This document shows, one piece after another, positions 14,045-25,171 of a stretch of DNA of 64,000 bases; the stretch's first letter is position 1, and the number at the start of each line of letters is the position of its first letter. Below the pieces are notes generated by a model. That model worked only from the letters and a program-made list of their open reading frames with translations. It searched no databases and had not been told where the DNA came from. The stretch is from Cinclus cinclus (Eukaryota; Chordata; Aves; Passeriformes; Cinclidae). The stretch lies in the NCBI RefSeq assembly GCF_963662255.1, contig NC_085046.1:129749332-129813331 (forward strand), written 5' to 3'. Both the position numbers and the translations under genes were made by a program.

Positions 14045-15240
14045 AATAAACCCTTTGTGCTCCAGCTGGTCCTCAGAGATCAGGGAGGCTGGGTGTTGCT
14101 GGGTTTAATGTCTGATTATAACCAGTTCAGCACACTAAGTCTGGTCAAGTTCAATAAAAGCTTTGATGAGCACAGGTTCACAAGTAGTGCAATTTAAACA
14201 GTATGAGTTGAGTGTAATCAATAAGAATGTGTGTGATCACAGAGTCAGGAATAATGTGATTTACCACTCTGATACTAGAGCTCCGGCCAAGTTCAGTATG
14301 AACTTACATGATCCAGAATCACAGATAGAATAGTTTATTGAAGAAACAGGAAAACAGGTTCTGGATTGACAGTGGTAAATGCACTAACTGCAGAGAGTTA
14401 GTATGTGTAGCAACCAAAGGTACAGTAACAGAAATCTATTATAAATATGTGTATATGTATATATATATATATCCTGGAAGTGCTCCAATAGAGATGCTTC
14501 CCTTTGGGAAGGAGGAGCGACACAGTCCATTGACTGATCCCAAACAAGCAGAGGTGTTTTTCCCCCTCTCTTATCCTTTTATCTTTCTTTTTCTGCCCCA
14601 AACTCCTTTTATTTTATACAGTAAGTTAGGAGGGAACAATTGCATGTTATAGGGGGGGATTGGTGACTGTAACAATACATGTAAGGTGTGTTCTCTTTTC
14701 ACTTGCATTCTTAGGGGGTGAAAGTTAATAAGCAAACTGGGGTCCATGACGGTCTTGGCTACTTTCACTCAGAATTCATAGTTGATATGAAAAGTAAAAT
14801 AAACACTTTGGTCCTCCCCCGCCTAGGAAAGAGGCAGTAAGGCACTCTGACATTCACCAGAGAGCTTTTTCATGCATACTTATCTCCTTAAAAGACCGGA
14901 ATTTTGGCAAATGCCTTGTTTGGCATGATGAAAGGGGGAGTGAAGCCAATGCTGGTCTGGAGGCACGGGTGCTCTTCTGTGCTTCACTGGAACACTGGGC
15001 AGTGAGGCCTCCACTTTTGTCTGAACATCATTCAGTTGTTAGGCCTTACCTGAGCCAGGTGCAAGATAAGAAGGAGTCTCAGCTCATGTTTTTCCCAACC
15101 AGCCTCAGCAATTCTTCACCAGCTTAAGGCAACTCTCATAGCAAGTTTGACAACTTATGATAACACAGACAGGATAAAAACTGGATATAACATGCACATG
15201 GAGAAACTCTAGTTAAGGCTAACAAAGTTTTAAACTATAT
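14045..15240 (-). mobile_element. Possible LTR-like segment, minus strand (tentative)
   Basis: On the minus strand a TATAAAATAAAAG stretch at about 14612-14624 is followed about 280 bases on by AATAAA (plus-strand TTTATT at 14334-14339), the spacing expected of an LTR promoter and poly(A) signal. The composition differs from the flanks. I could not find TG...CA ends or a target duplication, so this remains a weak call. A (TA)n run lies at 14451-14472. Confidence 0.25.
14451..14472 (+). repeat. (TA)n microsatellite
   Basis: Alternating TA with one G interruption. Simple repeat. Confidence 0.85.
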
Positions 15241-16877
15241 CATATTGGGTTTTATTCAGTTATATTATATATTATGGCATTATATCTTTTATAACAAAAA
15301 GTAGCCGGGAATTAATTACAGGAACTATGGAATTAGAAAAGGGCAAGAGTACAGGCATAATGCTAGAATGAAAAACACAACAGGGTCATAGGGAATTGAA
15401 AGGTCTAGGAGGAAGGTAAGCCAAAGAATAAACAGATGAGGTTGCAGAAATGGCAGCAAAAGAAACAAGGCCAACAAGAAAGGAAAAACTCCAAACATCC
15501 ACTCTGGAGCATGCAGCGTCTTATTTGTGCCCTGTAGAATAAACAAACAATCTATTAGCCTTTTAAAAAATCTCTTCTCTCCATTATTGTTCAAATGATA
15601 CTGCAATAAATGCAGTATTTCAGGATTTATCAGAGAAAACTTTGAGAAAAAAGTCACCATAAATAAAACTACTCTAAAAATTAGGAATTGAATGTAACTG
15701 TTGAAGGCATTTTGGCACCTGCATAATTGTATCACCTTGGATTTTAATAGGAGTCCATTGTCTTGTAAAGAAATGTTATTTCTTCCCTAATGCACACAGA
15801 CTGCTGATGTACTGAGAATGTTTTCTTACTGTTTTTGAGTGGAATTCCCAAAAGAATATCCTACACTTCATGAGTGGATTTAAGAGTATGATTTTAATAC
15901 AGGAAACAGAATTACTATTTCAGACAGTAAAAAAAGAGAATTAATAGTTGAATAGTCTGCACAAATGACACATAATAAATCTAATTATCATAAAAGTTAC
16001 TCCTTGGGTTAGAGGACTGCTCTTTATATTTTTTTTTTTTTTACTTCAAAGGGACTTTACAAATACAATGGAAAAAAGAAGGAAAGGGGATGTGCAGAAT
16101 TTTCTTAAGGTCAAAGGCCCTAGTCTAGTAAGATATTCTGATGGCACAGAGACAGCACAGCTGCAGGCAGAAAGTTGGGATGCTGCTCAGAAATTCAGTG
16201 TGCAGTCATCAGTGATTGCCAGTGATCCCACTGCTTCATGATCATGGAAACACCTTGAAAAGTATGCGGAATTCAACACCTGTGACTTTTTAGGTCTTCA
16301 TTTTTTAAAATTAAACATGCCTGTTCACCTTTTGGAAGCAATAAAATGCTTCTTAAATCTCAACACACAGAAAAATCAACTATTAGTGAATGTGGTAAAA
16401 TGGAACTAAAGGGAAGTGTTTATGAATTTGAGTCAAACTGATCAGTAGAAGTTTTAGTTGGAAGACAGGGTGGAAAATCCATATAGATTGAAACAGTTAA
16501 ACTTCTTTGCAATAAAATATTTCTGTTCAGACATGCCAAAAGCTTGAAAATAAATTTTTTTTGTTTCAAAATTACATTCTCTCCTTTTAAAAATAGCTAA
16601 AACAAGAAAAAGACCAAGCAAAAGACATAATTCTAAAAGAAATGGGGAGAAAAGCACACTTCACATTTTCTTTGGCCAGAACTGGTTTTGTCTTTTCAGA
16701 AAGGAATTCTTGCTTTTGTCCAGGTTTAGTTTTCAGCCCCAAGTATCTGTTTAGTTCTGAGATCTCTTTTTATTTACTTTTTTGTTTGTTTGTTTGTTTA
16801 CATACTTACTTCAGGCTCTAAAATACATTTTCTCAGTGTAAAAGTTACTGTTTTCTCAATATTTTTCCCTACTTACA
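15241..16877. other. Intergenic, no gene seen
   Basis: AT-rich. The longest open frame (136 codons, minus strand, 15325-15735) is leucine/phenylalanine-rich, as expected of AT-rich antisense sequence, and has no recognisable domain. A (TTTG)n tract lies at 16780-16799. Confidence 0.5.
16780..16799 (+). repeat. (TTTG)n simple repeat
   Basis: Five copies of TTTG. A similar tract is at 20254-20274. Confidence 0.85.
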
Positions 16878-17215
16878 GGGCTGGAGCACATGCTTTAGAA
16901 GAAGATTCAGTTTTGGTTAGCCTGGAAAAGAGAAGGCTGAGTGGAAATTAATTACCATCTTCAGCTAACTAAAGAAGAGTTGTAGAGAAAACAGCCAGAA
17001 GAGGCTGCAAGCCACACCACAGTCCATTCCAGCTGGAGATAAAGATACTATTGTTCACAAGAGTGTGGCCAAGTTCTGGCACATGAAAATAGAGAACCTG
17101 AAAAATCTCCATTCTTGGAGACTTTCAAAACCTGACTGAGGAAGCTTGAGCATCCTGATGAAACTTCAGAATTAGCCCTACTTCTTGCAGGCCATAGGAA
17201 TACATGGGTCACTCC
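16878..17215 (+). mobile_element. Old CR1 LINE 3' fragment
   Basis: The sequence from GCTGGAGCACATGC through TTAGCCTGGAAAAGAGAAGG to the ATTCTTGGAGACTTTCAAAACC segment follows the order of the CR1 end of ORF2 and start of the 3' UTR (encoding the SLEKRR and later LEVFK-type motifs). It is strongly diverged and its frame is broken, so it is an ancient dead copy. Confidence 0.65.
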
Positions 17216-19430
17216 AATTTAATTTACTCTGTATTTCTAAATGTGAATGTTTTGCATAGTAGTGCTCTGGATTAGATCAAAACAATACACAGAATGATTG
17301 AGTAACAGCCAATGACTACCAAAAAGCACTGGTCTGGCAGCTAATGCACATTTCCATAGAAATTCAAGTGATATTTAATGCTCTACTTTAGACTTTCAGT
17401 CTGAGCTTGGCCAATGCTGTGGAGGAAATTTGCATCCTGAGCTTGGTTTGGACCACACCAGCTAACTTTTAACCAAAATTCAGGCAGCATGCTCAGGATA
17501 TTTTACATTAAGCACTGTTGATGTGGTTTGGCTTTCTGGGACCTACACAACCCTCATGTGTTGGAATATTTTCACAGATCCTTACAGCACACAGCAAAGC
17601 ATGCAACCCTCAATCTCATTCTGTAAAAGCTTCTCTCTGGCAAGCTGCAACACAGCCCTCACACTGTGCCTGATAGCTTGACCTAAGGAAAAAACTACAA
17701 AACAATAGTGGTTATCTCTCAGGATCACAGGAACATCACAAGGTAGCCAAATGAAACCCAGAGGCACAATCTATTCAGCATGGACACAGTTCAGTTAAAG
17801 CACTGCAGGCGTGAGCCAGAGCGTGCCACCACAGGTTCAGCAACTGAAACAATCCCTGGGATTGTTTTATTGAGCACCATAGATACATATACTATAGACA
17901 CTGCAGTCTTTCAGAGAATCAGGTTTCAATTAATTTTAAATGAGGCTGAACTTTTTACTCTGTACGGGAATAATGTCTCTCTGAAGTACATTTTAAAACC
18001 AGGATTTTTTTTTTCTATTTGATTTTCTAAAAAAGTCCAATTTTTGTGTAAATTTTTCAAATAAGAATAATTAAGAATGCCAAATCAAGTACCCAAAAAT
18101 TAGGAAATACCACGTCTAGGATTGACGTTTCAGACTGAATTCACTTATGTTATATGCATTATTCATAGTTTTATGATTGACTGGTGGGTTTTTTCCTCCT
18201 ACCATGGGACTACAGAGCTTTCCATTGATTAAAAAAGGGATGGAAAACACATGATATTCTACCTTAGGCAAGGGTTTTGGTTTTCTGGGTTTCCAAGATT
18301 ACAGCTGCCAAGAACAGGTCATTTCTGTGGTAGACCTTACAGCCAAGGGTGCCCAAGCTCCACAGTACTCTGCTACATGAGCCATCTGGGAGAACAGGAT
18401 GAGATTAGGCTTCCTTTGGATGCCTAAGGTGTGCTGCACTGAAAGAGAGATATTTTCCTTTGTGACTGTCATTTTCCTGAGCTGATTTGGTATTTTGGAA
18501 CATTTCCACCTACCTCTGGGACAGAATGACAGAAAACAGTCCAAGGCTGTAACAAAATCATTCAGAGTAGACATGCGTGAACAACCAGAAGAACTTTAAT
18601 ATGTCTACACTGACATCCCTGCAGTTTTCTGACCCTTGCTAGCTCAGGTACTGACAGCACAGGACAGTGAGTAACACAGACTGCAGTGCTACAGGCTAAA
18701 TGTGTAAATAAGCCTGCATGCCTGGATTCTGTAATTATATTGCTGATAAATGAACCACATGGTTTAAAGTTAACTTAGTGCCACTTCTATGAATAGCAAC
18801 CACCTCTTGATTAAAATGCTGTATTAGGAAAACTGTCTTGCCTATGAAAAAGAAAAAAACACACATATTACAGGAGACATTTAATGTACACGTAATACAA
18901 TTTCATACAACCAGTGATATGAGCTAACAGGCCTATAATTTGGTGTTTGTTCTTCATTAATTCAAGGATCTTCTTCTCAGATGGGTAGCAAGTCTTTGCA
19001 CATTTATTCTTCTCAGTGTTTAGGCCTGATAGAAAGTTGAATGTGAGCACCAAAGTGCTCTTCACCTCCCAGAGCATTGAGCTCTATCAGTCATAATGAC
19101 AACTTAGCTTTGATGACTAAACACTACTTATGTCAAAGGTTTAATGAGAACAGACTTATCCATCATACAAGGAATTAAGTTTAGTATTTTAGCAGAATGT
19201 TTCTGTATTTGAATTACATGGTTATGCACAAGAATGTGAACAAAAATGAAAAATAATGTAAAATTGAGAAAGACTTTGAAGAACACATTACTTCTTAACA
19301 GTGAATGTCAATTTAGGATTCTGTCTCAGTTCAAAAAGCTGATCATGCCAACAGGAAAAAAGAAAAAAAATATGAACTTTGAAGGTCAGAGAGGGACATG
19401 GGTTACTCATATAACTGAACTTCTTTTCCC
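17216..19430. other. Intergenic, no gene seen
   Basis: Non-coding by eye. Short ORFs on both strands show no domain or codon bias. A TTTATTGAGC-like motif near 17864 has no LTR context. Confidence 0.45.
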
Positions 19431-19765
19431 TTAGGAAAGAAATCCTTCCAGAAGCACAGCATCAGAAAAACTGCAACTATTCTAAGTCTTGCTTTGACCA
19501 GTCCAAGAAGGCAATTGAGCACTAGCCCAGGTCCACCAGCCACGTCCCAGATAAACAAGCTCTCAGGGAACAATATTTTTTGAACATGCACCTTCCTTCA
19601 GCAACCTCCTTCAAGCTTCTCTCCTAATTGAGCTCTGTGCTTTGTCTCTCTCGCAACCCCAAATTTAGGTGTTTGTGGGGACCTTGCTCCAACTACCCCA
19701 GACACTGTTGGATGAGACCTTAAATTCAGAGCTCTGACTTAGATAAACAAGTCCTCACATAAATT
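19431..19765. repeat. Outlying diverged unit(s) of the tandem repeat at 20.6-21.7 kb
   Basis: A TCTCAGGGAACAATATT block near 19561 is followed by a CTTCCTTCAGCAACCTCCTTC pattern and then CTCTCTCGCAACCCC and CCCAGACACTG, in the same order as units of the main array. It is separated from the array by about 0.8 kb. Confidence 0.5.
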
Positions 19766-20589
19766 TAAGCACAGCTGTCTTGGGGTGATACTATGATGAT
19801 CAGTCTATTCCCTGATTGTCTGCTTCATGCCCAAAAATGGTTGCTGTAGCTTTAAAGTAGGTCTGTGGGGAGAAGGGAACCTTGGGTGGGCTTTTCCAAA
19901 ACCTCACCCCCAGGTGTCCCACCTGCCATATGATCTGGATTTTTGCTTGGCTAGCGTGCGGTTTTTTGTTAGCCCAGGTAGAAAGTGTTTTTTATGTCTT
20001 TCCCTGGCCTTGGAGAGCCTGCAGCAGCAATTCCTCAGCAGCTCTTCAAAGTGAACTGGATGGTTTGGTTTTCGTCAGAGATCAGAGACCAGTGGGAAAG
20101 ATAAGGAGCCTTCCTGCTTTGACCCCAAGTCTTGGAAAAAGCTAAGCCAGCAAGAGAAAGCTCACCTGCTTCATCTGCTGTGAAGAGGACCAATGTCAGA
20201 GACTCACCAGGTTTCCTATCTGTTTGCCCAAACTGTTGCTTGAATCTACTGGGTTTTGTTTGTTTGTTTGTTTGCTTTCCCTGGAAACCCATGCCATTTT
20301 ATCTCCACCAAGTGGCAAACTACTGTTGTTTTTTTCTGTTCTTTCCCTGGCATTTTGGGATTTTGTTCCGGTGTGTGTGTGCATGGGGGTGGAGGGGGCT
20401 AAGTTCTGACAATTCAATGTCTAGCATTTATTTACTTATTACTGTGACATGTGGGCACTCTGTCAATAAATGGTTAAAGGGTTTTATTGACAGAAAGGGA
20501 TTGTTAGAACCCTTTTTTTTTTTTTTTACAGGAAACACTCATTCCAGAGTGTTTTTCCCCTAAACTTGCCTCTAAATCAAGACAACAAC
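19766..20589. other. Intergenic gap between repeat blocks
   Basis: No gene recognised. It contains (TTTG)n at 20254-20274, a short GT/G-rich run near 20371-20398 and a T-tract near 20511-20527. The 143-codon open frame here crosses these low-complexity tracts and is judged spurious. Confidence 0.45.
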
Positions 20590-21690
20590 ACAAGACTTCA
20601 GGAGGGAATTCTTCTGATACTCTACTGTTTCCTTCAGCAGCCTCTTTCCAGGCTTAACTGGACTAACATGGAGCTTCTACTCTTTGTGTCTCTTCCAACT
20701 ATTATCCCAAACCTAGGTGTCAGGTAAGATCTAGCTCAACATTCTCAAGCCATAGCCCAGGTGAAGATGTCCTCAAGGAAAAATTACTTTTGTCCCCGTA
20801 CCTTCCTTTGGCAATCCTTTTTCAATCCCTGACCAAATGATGTGCTAGGCTTTCTCTCTTTTCCCAAAGCTGAACATAACCAGATCCCCAGTCATAGGTT
20901 CAGGCTGAGACAGCCCAAAGCCCCTAACCATGAACCAGATGGAAACTTCTCAGAGAATAATTCTTTCCCACCCCACTCTGAAGGGGGATTCAAACTTGGC
21001 CTGTCTCCTGTACCTAAGCCTAACTGTAGCCACAACTCCAACACTTGGTATCTGCAGACAGCAGCCAAAGACCCCAAGCCATAGCCATGATGAACAAGTT
21101 ATCCTAAGAGAATTCCTACAGCAAATCTTTTTATCAAAATGGAGTTCTAAGCTCTGCTTTGTTGAAAGTCAAACTTAGTCTGAATGCAAAGGATGGGTTG
21201 AGCCATAGTTCCAGATCCTGAACTAGCACCCAGATTAAAAAGATTTCAGAGAAGAGGTACTTTTGCAGCCTACCCCTTATTTTGGCTGCTCCTTTTCTGC
21301 CCCACACCAGCTGTAGCCCCAGGTTTTATCTCTCCCCCAACCAGGGAGAGAGATGTTAGCATTAATGTTAACATTAACCATAATCCCAGACACCAGCTGA
21401 GCCCTCGCCAACATGCCCTGCCATGGCCTGGATGAAAAATGTCTCAGGAAAAAATTCTATTCATGTACTACCCCTTTTTGGCAGCTCTTAGTGGCTCCAC
21501 ACCAAGCGCATCTCCAGGCATGATGCCCTTCATTCTCCTAAACCAGTGCTTAACTCTAAACCCATTCTTCAGCCTGGGCTGAGTCTTGGCTCAAGATACC
21601 CAGACATGACCTAGATGAGAAATTTCTCAATGAAAATTCTGTCTGCAGACTATTCATCCCTTCTCCAGCTACTTGTGAACATTGGTGATG
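20590..21690 (+). repeat. Decayed tandem repeat array, units about 145-195 bp
   Basis: A landmark word of the form TCTCARGGAAAAATTC recurs near 20598, 20771, 20948, 21102, 21245, 21441 and 21625. Between landmarks the same order of motifs recurs: a TTTGGCAGC-like word, CCACACC or AGCTGTAGC, a TTTCTCTCCC word, CCCAGACACC, GGCTGAGCC and then CCATGGCCTGGATGA before the next unit. Copies are heavily mutated, with unequal spacing. No ORF is conserved among units, so this looks like an old satellite-like array, not a gene. Confidence 0.65.
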
Positions 21691-22712
21691 GTGATTCTTG
21701 GAACAGGGATGTTTCATTGTTGTTGCTCCCTCCTTCCAGCAAAATAATGAGTATATAACTTAATATTTTCAGTGAATTATGTACTGAGTTCACTTTAAAG
21801 CAACTCAGAGTCACAATCCATATGAGATTGCTTATTATTTGCTTATTGCTCAAGATTTTTTTCAATTTCCTGTTACAGCAACCTTGAATGTGTTTTGCTG
21901 GGATTCTGCAGGCTTCATCTGCTTCTGCTGTATCCATCTGACTTCTAGTCTAAAGAATGTCTACAGCTGCAAGACACATGGCTTCAATATTGTTCAAGAT
22001 AATCATAAAAACCTCTTGAAATAGGTATTTTGAGACTACAAAGCAATAGTTAGGTTTTCTTCATGCCATGACAACTGGCAGGTATGGAGTTTTAAATATG
22101 GTGAAAAGGTATTGTGTAAGGTATGTCTAATAGTTCTTGTGGTAAAACAAGGAATGTTTGCATGGTCAACAGAGCTGACATTTAAAAAAATAAGTTTAAG
22201 CTTTGTCTCAATTCTTTTTGGTTTTGCCATTATTTTCTCTTTTTTAATGTGTCATATGTTATGTGTCAGTCTCATGCTGTGATCTTCCGGAGAATGGCAT
22301 GAGAAAGATGATGCTTTATATTAGCACTGCTGGAAGAGTCCTTGGGGTAACTTTGATCAGATTTATTAATACAGTTGAAGAATAATACTAGACTAATATG
22401 TGTCGAAATTACATCCAAAGAAAATGTTTACTTTATTTGATGAGTACAGTCAGAGTAGTATATTTGTTCCTAACTGGTTTAATGAGTCACACAGTCTTTC
22501 TTAAAAATATTTTAATTTGCTAAAACTGTATACCTATTTATGGCTCTATCTCATCGGAACAGAATAAAAACATATTTATTCCTTTCAGATTAACTTACTT
22601 TACCAGGTGAATCAAACCGAAACTGGCTATTTCCTGGGGCGGATCTGCTCCCTTTCTGCTTTTTTAAAGACAGAACTGCTTTTCCGACAAGAGCTCGGCT
22701 CTTCACGATGCT
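21691..22712. other. Intergenic, no gene seen
   Basis: AT-rich sequence without a supported exon or repeat family. A slightly GC-richer part near 22600-22800 holds a CTCF-like motif. Confidence 0.45.
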
Positions 22713-22725
22713 GCCACTTGGTGGT
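22713..22725 (-). promoter_or_regulatory. CTCF-like motif
   Basis: TGCCACTTGGTGG matches the CTCF core on the minus strand with one mismatch. It lies about 2 kb upstream of the MTDH promoter. Binding is not shown. Confidence 0.3.
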
Positions 22726-22851
22726 GTCCTGGCGCTGCAGTGAAAATCATCGTGTCAATCGCTTGGATTGTGGAATTCAGTCCCACCAGGTTCTTGCGGT
22801 GCTTTCTTTGAAATGAACAATATTTATTGCCCTGTGGCCTCGGTTTAATCG

Positions 22852-22913
22852 ATATATATATATATATACATACACACACACAAATATATATATAAAAACA
22901 CAAAACACAAAAC
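22852..22913 (+). repeat. Compound (TA)n / (CA)n microsatellite
   Basis: A (TA)n run passes into TACA, (CA)n, (TA)n and then ACAAA-type repeats. Simple repeat. Confidence 0.9.
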
Positions 22914-23189
22914 ATCCACTGTAGCTGAATGATGCTTTCAAATTTGTTAGGCATATATTTTTGATTGATGTATTTAAAACTATAACTACATGATCACTGT
23001 TCTGTCACCTCTATCTATATAGTGCAACATCTTAAACTTATTAAAATACAGAATACTTTATTTGCAGTGTTAGGGTGGCTGAAATGAGCAACCAGTTGCA
23101 ACAACAACAGTTAATATTTTTTGAAAAATAAAAACAGTCATTGTTTTCAAGCATCCTTGACTAACTGATGTCCTTCTATGACAAGGTGA

Positions 23190-24332
23190 CCCACTTATTT
23201 GATGAGGGAAAGACAGGCTGTGGATGTTGCCTACCTGGACTCTAGTAAAGCCTTTTGAATGCTCACAGCATTCTCCTGGAGAAGCTGGCTGCTGAGGATT
23301 TGGGTGAGTGCACTGTTTGTTGGATTAAATACTGGCTTGATGTCAGGTCCAGAGAGTGGTGGCGAATGGAACTAATCCAGTTGGCAGCTGGTCACTAGTG
23401 GTGCTACTCAGGGACCAGTAGTGAGTCATGTTCTGTTTAACATCTTTATCAGTGACCTCGACAAGGGGATCAAGTTGACCCCTCAGCAAGTTTGCAGCTG
23501 ATACCAAATTGTGTGGGAGTGTTGATCTGCTGGAGGGTAAGAAGGTTCTGCAGAGGGATCTGGACAGGCCAGATCGATGGGCTGAGGATAATTTTAAGAG
23601 GTTCAATGAGACTGATTGCTGGGTCCCACTCTAGGGTCACAGCAACCCCATGCAGTGCCACATGCACAGTGTCCGGAAAGCTGCCCAGTGGAAACGGAGC
23701 TGGGCGTGCTGGCTGACAGTAACTGAACATGAGCCAGTGTGTTCCCAGGTGGCCAAGAAGGCCAATGGCATCCTGGCCTGTATCAGAAGTAGTTTGGTCA
23801 GCAGGACCACCAAAGCGACTGTCACCCTGCACTCAGCATTAGTGAGGCTGCACCTCAAATCCTGTGTCTCGTTCTGGGCCCCTCAGTCCAAGAAGGACAT
23901 TGAGGAGCTGGAGCGTGTCCAGAGAAGGGCAGTGGAGCTGGGGAAGGGTCTGGAGCACAAGTCCTGTAGGAGTGGCTGAGGGAACAGGGGGTGTTTAGCT
24001 TGGAAAGAAATGAGGCTCAGGGGTGACTTTATCGCTCTCCACAACTACCTGAAAGGAGGGTATAGCCAGGTGGGGCAGGCGGCCTCTTCTCCTAGGAAAC
24101 CAACGACATGGCTAGAGGCCACCACCTCAAGCTGCGCCGGGGGAAGCTTTACTTTGGACATTAGGAGGAATTTCTTCACAGAAAGGGTGGTCAGACATTG
24201 GAATCGGCTGCCCACCCTGGAAGCGTTTAAGGAAAGACTGAACGTGGCACTTAGTACCAAGGTCTAGTTGACAGGGTGGTGCTCGGTCATAGGTTGGATT
24301 TGATGATCTCAGAGGTAGTTTCCAACCCCTCC
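23190..24332 (+). mobile_element. CR1 LINE 3' fragment abutting the MTDH promoter
   Basis: It carries the C-terminal half of CR1 ORF2 plus the 3' tail, with the frame broken several times. Recognisable pieces: AVDVAYLDS-KAF at the start, [12 protein letters not shown] (about 23436-23468), [17 protein letters not shown] (about 23755), [18 protein letters not shown] (about 23911) and GDFIALHNYLKGG, then RRNFFTERVVRHWNRLP. The catalytic FADD box reads FAAD here, so the reverse transcriptase is dead. It ends in GGATTTGATGATCTCAGAGG without the usual ATTCTRTG repeats, and CpG-island sequence follows at once. Confidence 0.9.
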
Positions 24333-24506
24333 GCTTCGGCCGCACCCGCTCCGCTTGCTGTCTGCCACGTCGAGATCGCTGCCGGCACCGCCCTTGGCTG
24401 GGTTGGGCCGGGCCGGGCCGGACGCGCCAGAGAGGAGGAGGAGGAGGAGGCGGGAGGTGCCGCCCCCGCCCCGCGCGCGCCGGTGATGGCGGTGGCGGCG
24501 GGCCCG

Positions 24507-24514
24507 TGACGTCG
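24507..24514 (+). promoter_or_regulatory. CRE-like site (TGACGTCG) in MTDH promoter
   Basis: A TGACGTC core, the CREB/ATF site, sits 253 bp upstream of the MTDH ATG inside the CpG island, a common place for functional CRE elements in housekeeping promoters. Binding is an inference. Confidence 0.5.
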
Positions 24515-24605
24515 CCCGCCAGGCGGAGGGCGGGGAGGAGGAAGAGGAGGAGACCCGGGCGGCCCCGAGGCTGAGGCAGCCGCGTCCCTCGGAGGCTCCG
24601 CTCGC

Positions 24606-24640
24606 GTCCTGTCCTGTCCCGTCCCGTCCCGTCCCGTCCT
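24606..24640 (+). repeat. GTCCY pentamer repeat in MTDH 5' UTR
   Basis: About seven tandem copies of a GTCCT/GTCCC pentamer lie within the predicted 5' UTR. The complementary strand is G-rich with runs of three G, so length polymorphism or secondary structure is possible. Confidence 0.75.
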
Positions 24641-24698
24641 ACCCCCACTCCCGGTGCCTCCGGCTCGGGCGGGCCGGCGCGGCTCTCCCGAGGCCGCG

Positions 24699-24713
24699 AT
24701 GCGCTCGGCCTGA
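24699..24713 (+). CDS. Short upstream ORF in the MTDH 5' UTR (4 codons)
   Basis: ATG CGC TCG GCC TGA ends 53 bp before the MTDH start. The ATG has G at -3, so some initiation is plausible if the transcription start lies upstream. A second upstream ATG at 24486 opens an ORF ending at 24509 and would matter only for longer transcripts. Such uORFs can dampen translation; this is inference. Confidence 0.4.
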   Translation: MRSA

Positions 24714-24766
24714 GCGCGCCCTCGCCGCCCCGCCCGGTTCGGGCCTCTGCGAAGCCGGGGACCGCG

Positions 24767-25171
24767 ATGGCTGCGGGAAGCTGGCAAGAGGCGGCGGCCC
24801 AGTGGGCTGAGGAGGCGGCGGCCCGGGTGCGGGACGCCTTGTCGGGCGGGCTGGGGCTGCTGCGTGCCGAACTGGGCCTCGAACTGGGCCTCGACCCGCA
24901 GGCGCTGCCCACCTGGCTCGCCCTGGCGGTCCCGGCCGCGCTGGGGTTCGTGTTGCTGGGGCTGCTGCTGGCCGCGGCCTGCGGGGGCGGCCTCCGCAAG
25001 AAGCCGGCGCGGAGCGCGGCCGTGAGGAAGGGTGACGAGGCGGCCGGCGCGGGCCTGACGGCCGGCGGGGGCCAGGGCAAGGCGGCGGGCCCGGGCCCCG
25101 GGCAGCTGAACCTCAAAGGGGATGAGCAGAAGAAGCGAAACAGGAAGAAGCTGCCGGAGAAAGCGGCGCGG
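24767..25171 (+). CDS. MTDH: MTDH exon 1: N-terminus and membrane segment (residues 1-135)
   Basis: Exon 1 carries the start codon and 135 complete codons, ending in phase 0 before GTGAGA. The ATG has G at -3 and G at +4, a good initiation context, and aligns with the mammalian start (MAA-SWQ). Residues 1-45 form an amphipathic stretch with AEL-GLEL-GLDP like the mammalian one. Residues 50-72 (WLALAVPAALGFVLLGLLLA...) are a clear transmembrane helix, followed by a basic RKKPAR stop-transfer. Residues 119-130 (DEQKKRNRKKLP) match the conserved basic region after the membrane segment. The Ala/Gly-rich residues 91-112 are the most divergent part. The exon is very GC-rich because it lies in the CpG island. 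Confidence 0.96.

Larger units (their letters stand above)
24340..24766 (+). promoter_or_regulatory. MTDH: MTDH CpG-island promoter and 5' UTR
   Basis: GC content and CpG density rise sharply at about 24340 and stay high through exon 1 to about 25480. No TATA box is seen in the expected place. There is a full CRE-like TGACGTCG at 24507-24514 and GC boxes at 24528-24535 and 24725-24735. The transcription start cannot be fixed from sequence; 24450-24700 is plausible. A short CCGTC-type pentamer repeat lies inside. Confidence 0.8.

Noticed and set aside
15325..15735. 136-codon hydrophobic minus-strand frame
   Set aside because: Leu/Phe-rich composition is expected of antisense AT-rich DNA; there is no domain, splice or neighbour support.
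20132..20563. 143-codon plus-strand frame
   Set aside because: It passes through TTTG and poly-T low-complexity tracts and has no recognisable domain.
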